Shown: positions 9,324 to 18,019 of the stretch, piece by piece
Numbering within the stretch: the first letter of the stretch is position 1
Layout: the number at the start of each line of letters is the position of its first letter
Assembly: GCF_014138285.1 (NCBI RefSeq)
Contig: NZ_JACGXN010000012.1
Coordinates: 62,001-126,000, forward strand
Reading direction: 5' to 3'
Source: Phyllobacterium myrsinacearum
GTDB taxonomy: Bacteria > Pseudomonadota > Alphaproteobacteria > Rhizobiales > Rhizobiaceae
Length of the DNA: 64,000 nt
Notes under the pieces: generated by a model
The model's database searches: none
Seen by the model: only the letters and a program-made list of their open reading frames with translations
Told to the model about the DNA's origin: nothing
Made by a program: the position numbers and the translations under genes

Positions 9324-9351
9324 AAAACGGCAACCCACGGGTTGCCGTTTT
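9324..9351 (+). terminator. Rho-independent terminator after hss
   Basis: A 9-bp stem, CGGCAACCC/GGGTTGCCG, with a 2-base loop is flanked by A and T runs, 4 bp past the hss stop. The A-run makes it potentially bidirectional. Confidence 0.88.
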
Positions 9352-9429
9352 CATATCTGCTGGTGTGCATGGGGCGTGGGTCACATCGCTGCCCCCGTGC
9401 TCCTCTGACATTTGCATGCCTATCGTGCG

Positions 9430-9590
9430 TGGTTCGCCCTTCGACAGGCTCATTGTGGAACCAGTTCTCCCCGTTGCCACGCCCGCATTTGCGTCTGGCT
9501 GTTGAAAGAAGAGAATGACGGGCGGTCCTTGGAACGCGGGTCTTGGGTATTCTGGTATGCGATGCTTGCGATCCAAGGACCACCCGCCCC
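9430..9590. repeat. Degenerate family A half-arm followed by a separate inverted repeat
   Basis: TGGTTCGCCCTTCGACAGG at 9430 matches one arm of the long family A form, but no partner arm follows. Further on, GGGCGGTCCTTGGA (about 9519-9533) is mirrored by TCCAAGGACCACCCGCCC (about 9572-9589). These look like decayed or third-family intergenic repeats. The stretch 9591-9840 shows no gene or other recognisable signal. Confidence 0.55.
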
Positions 9591-9840
9591 GGCGATTTTA
9601 CGTTTCCGCCTGTTCTGCCTTGTCATCCGGCTGCTGGGCCAGATGAAACTGCAACTTCAGCGAAACCTCCCCGTCCCATGGGTTTTCTCCCCACGAGGCC
9701 GAAGCGCCGATCCTTTCCCGACTTTCGAAAGTTTCCGGAAGCATTCCCGCCGGAAAGGACACGAGTAGAATAAGGGATGATGGGAAGTGTTGGATAAGTT
9801 TCAGCTATATCTCTTTCAGAACAATAACTTGATAGCTTTT

Positions 9841-10003
9841 CACCCCCCTCTGCCCTGTCGGACATCTCCCCCGCAAGGGGGGAGATCAGCCTTCATGTTC
9901 ATTTCAGCCAATCTTCAAGAGTTGAAAATTACGCGAGATGGTCGATGGTGATGTGATCTCCCCCCTTGCGGGGGAGATGCCCGACAGGGCAGAGGGGGGG
10001 GTG
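9841..10003. repeat. Palindromic intergenic repeat, family B
   Basis: An almost perfect 48-bp inverted repeat (9841-9888 and 9954-10003) surrounds a 65-bp centre. Each arm also holds its own smaller palindrome, ATCTCCCCC-GCAA-GGGGG. A homologous copy including the centre lies at 19855-20015. Confidence 0.92.
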
Positions 10004-10037
10004 AGAACATGGGCAAACTCTGCATAACAAGCTTGGG

Positions 10038-10201
10038 TGGTTCGCCCTTCGACAAGCTCAGGAGGCTCACCATGAGGTAAAGTGAGAATTGCTGGGGGGT
10101 CAAGTTCTGCAAGATTGTTCACGCTGACAAGGTTCCAATGGTCTTGCAGCCCACCCATCTCCCTCATGATGAGCCTCCTGAGCTTATCGAAGGGCGAACC
10201 A
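10038..10201. repeat. Palindromic intergenic repeat, family A (long-arm form)
   Basis: Arms of about 40 bp (10038-10077 and 10161-10201) start TGGTTCGCCCTTCGACAAGC. Compared with the short form, both arms carry a matching block of about 15 extra bases. The centre resembles those at 16685 and 38771. Together with the family B copy at 9841 it fills most of the gap before the LysE gene. Confidence 0.9.
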
Positions 10202-10384
10202 TGCACTACAGCACATGCAAGCTTGCCCAACCGCGCACAAGGTTCTCCCAACGGAAACACTACAGAGCGATACTGGATATCCAGTATCCTTTCATCCCCC
10301 GCGATCCGCACTCCCAATTGACAATATAACAATTTGTACATATCCTGATATAAAGAGATCATTATATGATTATGGGGACATATC

Positions 10385-10987
10385 ATGGATATTCTCAACG
10401 CCGGGTTGTTTTCTCTCGCTGCCATCGTCCTGCTGGGATCGCCCGGCCCCGGAATTGCGGCGCTGATTGCCGTTGGCCGTGAGAAGGGCTTTACGGGAGG
10501 GCTGAAGTTCTACAGCGGCCTGCAGATCGGCCTCGCTTTTGCCGCCGGGATCAGCGCCGCCGGACTGTTTTCCGTCATCCAGACGCTGCCCGTGGCGATG
10601 ACAATCATGACGATTCTCGCGACGCTGTATCTGCTCTATCTCGCCTACAGTATCGTGACGGCGCCCGTCGGCATCGAACCCGGCAGCACAAGCAAGAGGT
10701 TTGCCGGTACTGCTCTTGGTGGTTTCCTGCTCGGTGTCACCAATCCCAAATCCTACATCGCCTTCGTATCCCTGATGGCGTCCTATCCGATCATCAACAC
10801 CAATGCCTCCGCCGACGTCACAGTCAAATGGCTGGTCTGTGTGATCGTTATGGTTGTCGTCGACATTCTCTGGTTGTGGTTGGGTGTGATCATTCAAAAG
10901 GCTGGCATGACCGCCCGCTCCGAGCGCCTTCTCAATATTACAATGGGGAGTATCATAGCGGCAACAGCCTTCATCGCATTGATCTGA
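10385..10987 (+). CDS. LysE/RhtB family amino-acid exporter
   Basis: A 200-residue inner-membrane protein with about six hydrophobic segments, the size and pattern of the LysE/RhtB family, which exports amino acids or related small molecules. The N-terminal GSPGPG motif and the later GVTNPKSYIAF block are family signatures. The substrate cannot be read from the sequence. The ATG at 10385 overlaps GGGGACATATC upstream, a fair ribosome site. It is preceded by about 180 bp of unique AT-rich DNA after the repeats, likely with its promoter. The downstream omp10 has its own ribosome site and probably its own promoter. Confidence 0.87.
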   Translation: MDILNAGLFSLAAIVLLGSPGPGIAALIAVGREKGFTGGLKFYSGLQIGLAFAAGISAAGLFSVIQTLPVAMTIMTILATLYLLYLAYSIVTAPVGIEPGSTSKRFAGTALGGFLLGVTNPKSYIAFVSLMASYPIINTNASADVTVKWLVCVIVMVVVDILWLWLGVIIQKAGMTARSERLLNITMGSIIAATAFIALI

Positions 10988-11081
10988 TCACGCTGTGTTC
11001 GCCGCTTTATTAAACTTGTATCTTGTTTTTGCTTGGTTTTCGCGGCATTTAAAGGGGCAACCCAATCAGGAGATTGATCGG

Positions 11082-11474
11082 ATGAAACGTATTTCACTGG
11101 CCTTCAGCGCAGCGACCATGGCAGTGGCACTTGCTGCTTGCCAGACAGGCGGCCCCATTCAGGACGGCGGATCAGAACAGGCGTCCCGCCCGACGGATGC
11201 CGTGCAGGGCCAATGGTTCGATACTTCGGGCGTCGCTTTCTCGAATTTCAACGGTGGCGTTTTCGAAACCCGCGCCAATGACACCAAGGAAAAGCTGGCT
11301 GAAGGCAATTATCGCTTTTCGTCTGCCAACCTGATCGAAATCAACCTGCGCTCTCTTGCCCGGGGCACCCAGTCCAAGGTCAATTGCGCACTCGTGAACC
11401 AGGGCCAGCTCAACTGTACTTCGTCAAGCGGGCAGCAATTCTCGCTGACACGCCGCGGCGGCCAGACAGGCTGA
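11082..11474 (+). CDS. omp10: Outer membrane lipoprotein Omp10
   Basis: A 130-residue lipoprotein that closely resembles Brucella Omp10. The signal peptide ends in a lipobox (LAAC, Cys at residue 20). Family blocks FNGGVFETR, EKLAEGNYRFS, SKVNCALVNQGQLNCTSS and the terminal FSLTRR are clear. It should be anchored in the outer membrane by its acylated Cys; the biochemical role is not settled for the family. The ATG at 11082 follows CAGGAGATTGATCG and is much better than an in-frame start at 10995, which would bury the signal peptide. This gene is one of the strongest taxonomic pointers in the window. Confidence 0.92.
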   Translation: MKRISLAFSAATMAVALAACQTGGPIQDGGSEQASRPTDAVQGQWFDTSGVAFSNFNGGVFETRANDTKEKLAEGNYRFSSANLIEINLRSLARGTQSKVNCALVNQGQLNCTSSSGQQFSLTRRGGQTG

Positions 11475-11652
11475 TATAGACAAGCGAAAGGCCGGCGTGG
11501 ATATCAGCGCTGGCTATCTTCCCTGTTTTAAGCGGCAAAACTGTCGCAGTTCCCTTGCATGCCGCGCCAAGTAATGAAAGCATCGGCGCATCTGTCACAC
11601 GGGTGCCAATGACCGGTGACAGCATCAGGCGATCGCAACAGGGGAACAATTC

Positions 11653-13515
11653 ATGTCAAAAATCCTCGCCGGAATTCTGCTCACCTCCTCCGCCCTCACC
11701 ATGACGGCGGGAGCGGCAATGGCTGACTACACGCTCAACATTCTGCACATCAACGATTTCCACTCACGGCAGGAATCGATCAACAAGTATGATTCGACCT
11801 GTTCCGCCGAAGAGGAAAGCAAGAACGAATGCTTTGGCGGCATTGCCCGGGTCAAAGCCAAGATCGACGAGCGCCGCGCTGCCCTGTCCAAGGACGGCGG
11901 CAATGTGATCGTGCTCAATGCAGGCGACGAGTTTCAGGGATCGCTGTTCTACACAACCTACAAAGGCGACGACACCGCCGAATTCATGAACGGCATCGGC
12001 TATGACGTGATGGCGCTGGGCAATCATGAATTCGACGACGGCGTTGATACGCTGGCAAAATTCCTGGACAAGGTGAAATTCCCTGTCATCTCCGCCAATA
12101 CGCAGGCGGCTGAGGGCTCGCCCATTGCGGGTAAATACAAGCCCTATGTCATCAAGGACATCGGCGGACAGAAGATCGGCATTGTATCGACACTGACCAC
12201 CGACACCGCAGAGATTTCAACCCCTGGACCGACGGTCAAGTTTGCCGATGAAATCGAGACCCTGAAGAAGGAAGTCGAGGCGCTGAAGGCCGAGGGTGTC
12301 AACAAGATCATCGCCCTCAATCATGACGGCTACGTCAAGGACAAGGAAATTGCCGCGGCGGTGGATGGCATCGACGTGATTGTCGGCGGACACAGCCACA
12401 CACTTCTGTCTAATACCGACCCGCAGGCGCTCGGACCCTATCCGACCCTTGTCAAGGGTCCCTCTGGCCGGGATGTGCCGATCGTGCAGGCAAAATCCTA
12501 TTCCAAATATCTCGGCGAACTGAAAGTCACTTTTGACGATGACGGCAATGTCACGAAGAGCGAGGGTGCGCCGATCCTGCTCGATTCTTCCGTCGTTCCC
12601 GACCCGGCCTATCTTGCGCGGGTCAAGGAACTGGCCAAGCCAATCGAGGAACTGAAGGCCAGGAAGGTGGCCGAATCGAGCGGCGTCATCGAGGCCGCCC
12701 GGGAAGTGTGCCGCGCGGTGGAATGCTCCATGGGCAATCTCGTTGCCGACGCCATGGTCGACCGGGTCAAGGATCAGGGCATGACCATCGCCATCATCAA
12801 TGGTGGCGGCCTGCGTGCATCCATTGACGCTGGCGATGTGACCATGGGCGAAGTTCTCACGGTCCTGCCATTCCAGAACACGCTGTCAACATTTCAGCTT
12901 AAGGGCGCCGATGTGGTTGCCGCGCTGGAAAACGGCGTCAGCCAGATCGATCAGGGCGCCGGACGTTTCGCTCAGGTTTCCGGCCTGAAATACGCCTTCG
13001 ATGTATCGAAGCCGGTCGGACAGCGGGTGTCTTCCGTTGAAGTGCGTAACGGTGACGGCTGGAAGCTGATTGATACGGCGGCAACCTATGGTGTGGTGTC
13101 AAACAACTACATGCGCGCCGGTGGTGATGGCTACAAGATTTTCGCCACCAATGCGGTCAATGCCTATGACTACGGTCCGGGCCTTGAAGCTGTGGTTTCC
13201 GATTATCTTGCCAAGAACACGCCCTACAAACCCTATACCGATGGCCGGATCTCCGTCATTGCCGCTGCCACAGCGATTACGCCCGTCGCATCGGATCCAA
13301 CCCCGCCAGCCAAGCCCGCCGCAGAAGCAGCGGCACCGGCGGCAGCCTCCGCCACGCCATCGACCTATACAATCAAACGCGGTGATAATTTCTGGAACAT
13401 CGCCAAGGACGTCTATGGCGATGGTTTCGACTGGAAGAAACTCGCGGCCGCCAATCCGGAGATGATCATCAAGAAACTGCCGATCGGCAGCGAAATGAAA
13501 ATACCGCCGAAGTAA
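11653..13515 (+). CDS. Periplasmic 5'-nucleotidase/UDP-sugar hydrolase family protein with C-terminal LysM
   Basis: 620 residues. A signal peptide (to about residue 24, AMA-DYT) is followed by a calcineurin-like phosphoesterase domain with the metal motifs INDFHSR (residues 33-39), NAGDEFQGS, GNHEFDDG and GGHSHTLL. A 5'-nucleotidase C-terminal domain follows (NGGGLRASI, LPFQNTLSTFQLKG, NNYMRAGGDGY, about residues 340-530). After an Ala/Pro linker, the last 50 residues form a LysM domain (TYTIKRGDNFWNIAKDVYG). It should hydrolyse nucleotides or nucleotide sugars outside the cytoplasm and be held at peptidoglycan by LysM. The LysM fusion is uncommon relative to UshA-type enzymes. The ATG at 11653 sits behind GCAACAGGGGAACAATTC. 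Confidence 0.88.
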   Translation: MSKILAGILLTSSALTMTAGAAMADYTLNILHINDFHSRQESINKYDSTCSAEEESKNECFGGIARVKAKIDERRAALSKDGGNVIVLNAGDEFQGSLFYTTYKGDDTAEFMNGIGYDVMALGNHEFDDGVDTLAKFLDKVKFPVISANTQAAEGSPIAGKYKPYVIKDIGGQKIGIVSTLTTDTAEISTPGPTVKFADEIETLKKEVEALKAEGVNKIIALNHDGYVKDKEIAAAVDGIDVIVGGHSHTLLSNTDPQALGPYPTLVKGPSGRDVPIVQAKSYSKYLGELKVTFDDDGNVTKSEGAPILLDSSVVPDPAYLARVKELAKPIEELKARKVAESSGVIEAAREVCRAVECSMGNLVADAMVDRVKDQGMTIAIINGGGLRASIDAGDVTMGEVLTVLPFQNTLSTFQLKGADVVAALENGVSQIDQGAGRFAQVSGLKYAFDVSKPVGQRVSSVEVRNGDGWKLIDTAATYGVVSNNYMRAGGDGYKIFATNAVNAYDYGPGLEAVVSDYLAKNTPYKPYTDGRISVIAAATAITPVASDPTPPAKPAAEAAAPAAASATPSTYTIKRGDNFWNIAKDVYGDGFDWKKLAAANPEMIIKKLPIGSEMKIPPK

Positions 13516-13519
13516 ACCA

Positions 13520-13590
13520 CCCTAGGACAAACGGTCCTAGGGACGCGAATTCCGGCCCGGCACAACTTGAATGTTGTGCCGGGTTCTTTC
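13520..13590 (+). terminator. Palindrome and rho-independent terminator after the 5'-nucleotidase gene
   Basis: First a perfect palindrome, CCCTAGGAC/GTCCTAGGG (13520-13542), then a stronger hairpin, CCCGGCACAAC/GTTGTGCCGGG (13556-13583), with a T-rich tail. The second is the likely terminator. Confidence 0.75.
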
Positions 13591-13710
13591 ATATCTGCCC
13601 GGATTTTGCATGCCGGATTGCAATTTACCGCTTTTTGCTGCGTCTTTTCGCGCCCTTGCAATCCCGCCCTTCACCACTAGGTTCCAACCGCAAAGCAGGA
13701 GTTGAAAGAG

Positions 13711-14760
13711 ATGACGATGTCTGGTGAGGTTGGTGTGGCAGTGAAGAAGCCAAGCGACCATCCGCGCATCGAAACGTCTGGTATCGGCGTTCTCCTTGTC
13801 AATCTTGGAACGCCCGACGGCACTGATGTGACATCCATGCGCCGTTATCTCAAGGAATTCCTCTCCGACAAGCGCGTCATCGAATGGCCGCGCGCCATCT
13901 GGCTGCCGGTGCTCTACGGCATCGTGCTCAACACCCGGCCAAAGAAATCCGGTGCGCTGTACGACAAGATCTGGAACCGCGAGCGCAATGAATCACCGCT
14001 GCGCACCTATACCCGCGCGCAAAGCGAAAAGCTGGCCGCCAGCCTCGCCTCTCATCCTGACGTGATCGTCGACTGGGGCATGCGCTACGGACAGCCATCC
14101 ATCGAAGACGCTCTGGAACGGCTCGACAAGCAGGGCTGCAAGCGGATCGTCATGTTCCCGCTCTATCCGCAATATTCCGCAACGACCACTGCAACGGTCA
14201 ACGACAAGTTCTTTGAAGCACTGATCAAGATGCGCTTCATGCCGGCCACCCGCACTGTGCCATCCTATCAGGACGAGGCGGTCTACATCGACGCGCTTGC
14301 CGTCTCCATCGAAAAGCATTTTGCCACGCTCGATTTCGAACCAGAAGTGGTCGTGGCCTCCTATCACGGCATTCCGCAAAGCTATTTCAAGCGCGGCGAT
14401 CCCTATCCCTGCCATTGCTGGAAGACGACACGTCTCCTGCGTGAGCGCCTCGGTTGGGACGAGAAAAAACTGATCACCTGCTTCCAGTCACGCTTTGGAC
14501 CGGAAGAATGGATGCAGCCCTATACGGACAAGACGATGGAAAAGCTCGCCCGGGACGGCGTGAAATCCGTTGCCGTGTTCAATCCGGGGTTCGTCTCGGA
14601 CTGCCTGGAAACGCTGGAGGAAATCGCGGTTGAAGCCGGGAACACTTTCCGGGAAAGTGGCGGCGTCAACTTCACCCATATACCCTGCCTGAATGATTCA
14701 GACGAAGGCATGCAGGTGATCGAAGAACTGGTTCGGCGCGAATTGCAGGGCTGGATCTGA
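13711..14760 (+). CDS. hemH: Ferrochelatase
   Basis: A 349-residue protoheme ferrochelatase that inserts Fe2+ into protoporphyrin IX, the last step of heme synthesis, at the inner face of the cytoplasmic membrane. Key residues are present: the metal-site His in VASYHGIPQSY (about residue 219) and the conserved Glu in PGFVSDCLETLEEI (about residue 300). The LVNLGTPDG start and the FPLYPQYSATT block are typical. The ATG at 13711 is placed 9 bases behind GCAGGAG; an in-frame TTG at 13702 is less likely. It stands alone. Downstream is the MITE-like element at 14880-15143. Confidence 0.95.
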   Translation: MTMSGEVGVAVKKPSDHPRIETSGIGVLLVNLGTPDGTDVTSMRRYLKEFLSDKRVIEWPRAIWLPVLYGIVLNTRPKKSGALYDKIWNRERNESPLRTYTRAQSEKLAASLASHPDVIVDWGMRYGQPSIEDALERLDKQGCKRIVMFPLYPQYSATTTATVNDKFFEALIKMRFMPATRTVPSYQDEAVYIDALAVSIEKHFATLDFEPEVVVASYHGIPQSYFKRGDPYPCHCWKTTRLLRERLGWDEKKLITCFQSRFGPEEWMQPYTDKTMEKLARDGVKSVAVFNPGFVSDCLETLEEIAVEAGNTFRESGGVNFTHIPCLNDSDEGMQVIEELVRRELQGWI

Positions 14761-14879
14761 GTCAAGCCAGCGCATGTATAAATCCCCGCTTAAGTCTTTC
14801 TGAGATCAAGACTTTAGTCTATCTTGGCGTCGTCCGTATAAAGGACGATGATACGAGATGACATTTGATCCTGATGTTA

Positions 14880-15143
14880 GGGTCAAGACTCATTAATATG
14901 ATCGAAATGGCGCCTGAAACGGCAAGAAGATGCGAGGAGAGATGCGAAGGGCGGGGCCTTTCCCCCGGCCGAGCGGCTCGACACTGCAGCTTGCAGCCGT
15001 TTCGGCGTCCGAAGGATATGGTCTTTTCGCCCGGCTACATCGTCGCGAAGGCTTGACAATGAACCACATTGCCTTCGCCTTTGCTCCTTGTATCCGAACG
15101 AAAAGCCTCATACCATTTCAACCATATTAATGGGTCTTGACCC
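14880..15143. mobile_element. MITE-like element with about 31-bp inverted ends and TA target duplication
   Basis: The terminal sequence GGGTCAAGACTCATTAATATG at the left is mirrored at the right (CATATTAATGGGTCTTGACCC), with about 31 bp of inverted repeat and only three mismatches. Both ends are bordered by the dinucleotide TA (14878-14879 and 15144-15145), as left by IS630/Tc1-mariner type transposition. The 264-bp body has no coding capacity for a transposase. It occupies most of the hemH-qmcA gap and ends 18 bp before the qmcA start, so it may affect qmcA expression. Assignment to IS630 is inference. Confidence 0.72.
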
Positions 15144-15161
15144 TAGGCAAGGGGGAGTATA

Positions 15162-16175
15162 ATGCCGTTCAGCGGTTTCGATTTTACCATTCCGGTACTG
15201 GTTGTTCTGGTTCTGGTTGTCCTGTTCGCAGGCGTCAAGACCGTTCCCCAGGGCTACAATTATACAATCGAGCGTTTTGGCAGATATACCCGCACGCTGT
15301 CACCCGGTCTCAGCCTCATCGTTCCGTTCTTTGATCGTATCGGCGCCAAGCTGAACATGATGGAACAGGTGCTCGACGTTCAGACTCAGGAAGTCATCAC
15401 CAAGGACAACGCCAATATCGCTGTCGATGGCATTGCCTTCTATCAGATCCTCAACGCGCCGCAGGCAGCCTATCAGGTCAGTGGACTGCAGAACGCCATT
15501 CTCAATCTCACCATGACCAATATCCGTACGGTCATGGGCTCGATGGACCTCGACGAACTCCTGTCCAACCGCGACGCGATCAATGATCGTCTGCTGCGGG
15601 TGGTGGATGAAGCTGCGCATTCCTGGGGCATCAAGATGACCCGCGTCGAGATCAAGGATATCAATCCACCCAAGGACCTGCTTGATTCCATGGCACGTCA
15701 GATGAAGGCCGAACGCGAAAAGCGCGCGCTGGTTCTGGAAGCAGAAGGCAACCGTGCGGCGCAGATTTTGCGCGCCGAGGGCCTGAAACAGGCACAGATT
15801 CTCGAAGCGGAAGGCAAGCGGGAAGCCGCGTACCGCGAGGCTGAGGGCCGTGAACGTCTTGCCCAGGCGGAAGCCAAGGCAACCGAGCTGGTTTCCATCG
15901 CGATCAACAACGGCAACGTGCAGGCGATCAACTATTTCGTTGCACAGAAATACACCGAAGCCTTTGCCAAGTTTGCCACGAGCAACAACCAGAAACTCAT
16001 TCTTATGCCGATGGAAGCATCTTCGCTGGTCGGCACGCTCGGCGGTATTGGCGCCATTGCCCGGGAAGTCTTTGGTGATACGGCCCAGACGGCGGAGCGG
16101 CCATCCGTTCCGGCGCAGCCAGCCCGCGGACGCACCGTCCCGGGAACCAGCGGCGGTTCCGGCCAATCGTCCTGA
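15162..16175 (+). CDS. qmcA: SPFH/band 7 (stomatin-like) membrane protein, QmcA type
   Basis: A 337-residue protein with one N-terminal membrane anchor ([13 protein letters not shown]), then a band 7/SPFH domain beginning [19 protein letters not shown] and a long charged helix rich in AEGxR repeats (about residues 175-260), typical of ring-forming stomatin-like scaffolds. The C-terminus is a short Pro/Gly/Ser tail. Related proteins form membrane microdomain cages that work with membrane proteases. The ATG follows a strong GGGGGAG site. The NfeD gene starts 24 bp after its stop; the SPFH plus NfeD pair is a classical operon. The start lies just beyond the MITE-like element. Confidence 0.9.
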   Translation: MPFSGFDFTIPVLVVLVLVVLFAGVKTVPQGYNYTIERFGRYTRTLSPGLSLIVPFFDRIGAKLNMMEQVLDVQTQEVITKDNANIAVDGIAFYQILNAPQAAYQVSGLQNAILNLTMTNIRTVMGSMDLDELLSNRDAINDRLLRVVDEAAHSWGIKMTRVEIKDINPPKDLLDSMARQMKAEREKRALVLEAEGNRAAQILRAEGLKQAQILEAEGKREAAYREAEGRERLAQAEAKATELVSIAINNGNVQAINYFVAQKYTEAFAKFATSNNQKLILMPMEASSLVGTLGGIGAIAREVFGDTAQTAERPSVPAQPARGRTVPGTSGGSGQSS

Positions 16176-16199
16176 CCGCCGGTTAGAGGAGTTGCACTG

Positions 16200-16661
16200 A
16201 TGTTGGAACATCTCTTTCAGGAACTCGGCCCATGGAACTGGGTCGTGCTCGGCTTTATCCTGCTCATCTTCGAAGTGGCGGTTCCCGGCATTTTCCTGCT
16301 GTGGTTTGGCATTGCCGCCATCATCGTCGGCTTCCTGACGATCCTCGTGCTGGGGCCCCTGCTCGCCGTCAGCTGGCAATTGCAGATCATCCTGTTTTTG
16401 ATTCTGTCCGTCATAACGGTGTTCATCGGACGGCGGCTGATGGGCGCAACGGATGTGCCTACCGACGAGCCGCTGCTCAACCGGCGCAGCGAACAGCTGA
16501 TCGGTCAGATCGTCGTGCTGGAGGAGGCAACTGTCAATGGACGCGGACGCGCCCGCATCGGTGACAGCCTCTGGCGTGTCAAAGGTCCGGATCTTGCTGC
16601 GGGAAGCCGGGTCAGGATAACGGGAACCGATCAGGGAACACTGGTGGTCGAGGCGGTTTAA
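16200..16661 (+). CDS. NfeD family membrane protein
   Basis: A 153-residue protein with three hydrophobic segments in the first 80 residues, then the small OB-fold domain typical of NfeD proteins (LIGQIVVLEEATVNGRGRARIGD through GTLVVEAV). It lacks the ClpP-like domain of long NfeD proteins, so it is the short YbbK/YuaF-type partner. It is encoded directly after the SPFH gene with a good ribosome site (TTAGAGGAGTTGCACTG), and the two products are expected to form a membrane complex. Confidence 0.9.
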   Translation: MLEHLFQELGPWNWVVLGFILLIFEVAVPGIFLLWFGIAAIIVGFLTILVLGPLLAVSWQLQIILFLILSVITVFIGRRLMGATDVPTDEPLLNRRSEQLIGQIVVLEEATVNGRGRARIGDSLWRVKGPDLAAGSRVRITGTDQGTLVVEAV

Positions 16662-16684
16662 TCTGACTGCATGGATATTGTGCT

Positions 16685-16846
16685 TGGTTCACCCTTCGAC
16701 AGGCTCAGGAAGCTCACCATGAGGGAGAGTGAGGATTGCATGGAGTTCTGTTCTGAAAGAATGTTCAAACTCCAATGTTTCCGATTGGCGTGCAGCCACC
16801 CATCTCCCTCATGGTGAGCTTCCTGAGCCTGTCGAAGGGCGAACCA
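16685..16846. repeat. Palindromic intergenic repeat, family A (long-arm form)
   Basis: Arms of about 41 bp, starting TGGTTCACCCTTCGACAGGC (left) and ending in the inverse complement (16806-16846), flank a centre close in sequence to the copy at 38771. It lies between the converging nfeD and kdsD genes. Confidence 0.92.
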
Positions 16847-16873
16847 CACACACCTTCCATGCAACCCATAAAA

Positions 16874-17869
16874 TCAGGCAGCGCCAATCCGCAACAGATC
16901 ATGGAAATGCACGATACCGACCGGGAAGTTGTTCTCGGTGACAATCAGCGCGCCGATATTATATTCGTTGAGCAACGCGAGTGCGGCGCTCGCCAGCATG
17001 GTTGTCGGCACAGTCTTCGGGTTGCGTGTCATCACTTCCTCAACCTTCATCCCGACCAGATTGCGGTGAAGGTTGCGGGACAGATCACCATCCGTGATGA
17101 TTCCTGCCAATGACCCGTCGTCATTGTGAACGGCGATACAACCGAAGCGCTTGTCGGACAGGACTTTCATGGCGTCAGGTATGGACGTTCCGAGCGGAAC
17201 CAGCGGAATCTTGTCACCGCGATGCATGATCTCGCGCACATGTGTGAGGCTCGCACCCAGTGAACCGCCGGGATGGAATGTCTTGAAATCAAATGCGGTG
17301 AAGCCGCGCGCTTCCAGAAGCGCCACGGCAATGGCATCACCCATGGCCAGCTGCATCAGCGTCGATGTTGTCGGGGCAAGTCCATGCGGGCAGGCTTCGG
17401 TGATTTTCGGCATCAGCAGCACGACATCGGCCGCTGTCGCCAACGCCGAGTTTTCGCCTGCCGTGACAGCAATCAGCGGAATACGAAACCGTCTGGAATA
17501 GCTGACGATCCCTTTGAGTTCAGCAGTATCGCCCGACCAGGAGATCGCCAGAATGGCATCATCGGCGGCTATCATGCCAAGGTCGCCATGATTGGCTTCC
17601 GATGGATGGACAAAGAAGGCGGGTGTGCCTGTCGAGGCGAAGGTCGCGGCAATCTTCGAGCCGATATGGCCGCTCTTGCCCACGCCGGTCACGATAATTC
17701 GGCCACGGACCGACGCGATGCTTTCAATGGCTCTGCCAAAGGCTTCAGCCAGATCGCCGTCCAGCGCTTCGCGCAATGCGCTCAGCCCGTCTTTTTCGGT
17801 TGAAATTGTCCGCTTTGCGGAATCGACCGCCGCGGTTTTGTCGAGTTCAGTGTCGTTTATTGCCTGCAT
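16874..17869 (-). CDS. kdsD: KpsF/GutQ family D-arabinose 5-phosphate isomerase
   Basis: A 331-residue sugar isomerase that interconverts ribulose 5-phosphate and arabinose 5-phosphate, the first step towards Kdo of lipopolysaccharide. A SIS domain (about residues 45-180) has GVGKSGHIGSKIAATFAS, ISWSGDTAEL and the signature EACPHGLAPTTST. After the linker FHPGGSLGA come two CBS domains (about 205-331). All parts are intact and the length is standard. The symbol could equally be kpsF or gutQ. The ATG at 17869 is used; the gene is divergent from the outer membrane protein gene. Confidence 0.92.
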   Translation of the reverse strand: MQAINDTELDKTAAVDSAKRTISTEKDGLSALREALDGDLAEAFGRAIESIASVRGRIIVTGVGKSGHIGSKIAATFASTGTPAFFVHPSEANHGDLGMIAADDAILAISWSGDTAELKGIVSYSRRFRIPLIAVTAGENSALATAADVVLLMPKITEACPHGLAPTTSTLMQLAMGDAIAVALLEARGFTAFDFKTFHPGGSLGASLTHVREIMHRGDKIPLVPLGTSIPDAMKVLSDKRFGCIAVHNDDGSLAGIITDGDLSRNLHRNLVGMKVEEVMTRNPKTVPTTMLASAALALLNEYNIGALIVTENNFPVGIVHFHDLLRIGAA

Positions 17870-18019
17870 GGCCAGAACCGTTAGCGCTTTGCTGGCGCGC
17901 TGTCCATTTTTTGTTGCAACGCAGCTTTGAAACAGGCCGCGTGGTGCAACCGGAAACTAGTCATTAACCATGACAGTTTACGCTCCATAAAGGTTCGAAC
18001 TCATTGGCAATGCTATTTC

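Noticed and set aside
9412..9768. Possible gene remnant between hss and the lysE gene
   Set aside because: The frame runs through a degenerate repeat arm and a further inverted repeat, and the translation has no recognisable domain.
9841..10201. CRISPR array suspicion for the repeat cluster
   Set aside because: The repeats are inverted pairs of two different families with conserved centres, not direct repeats with variable spacers.
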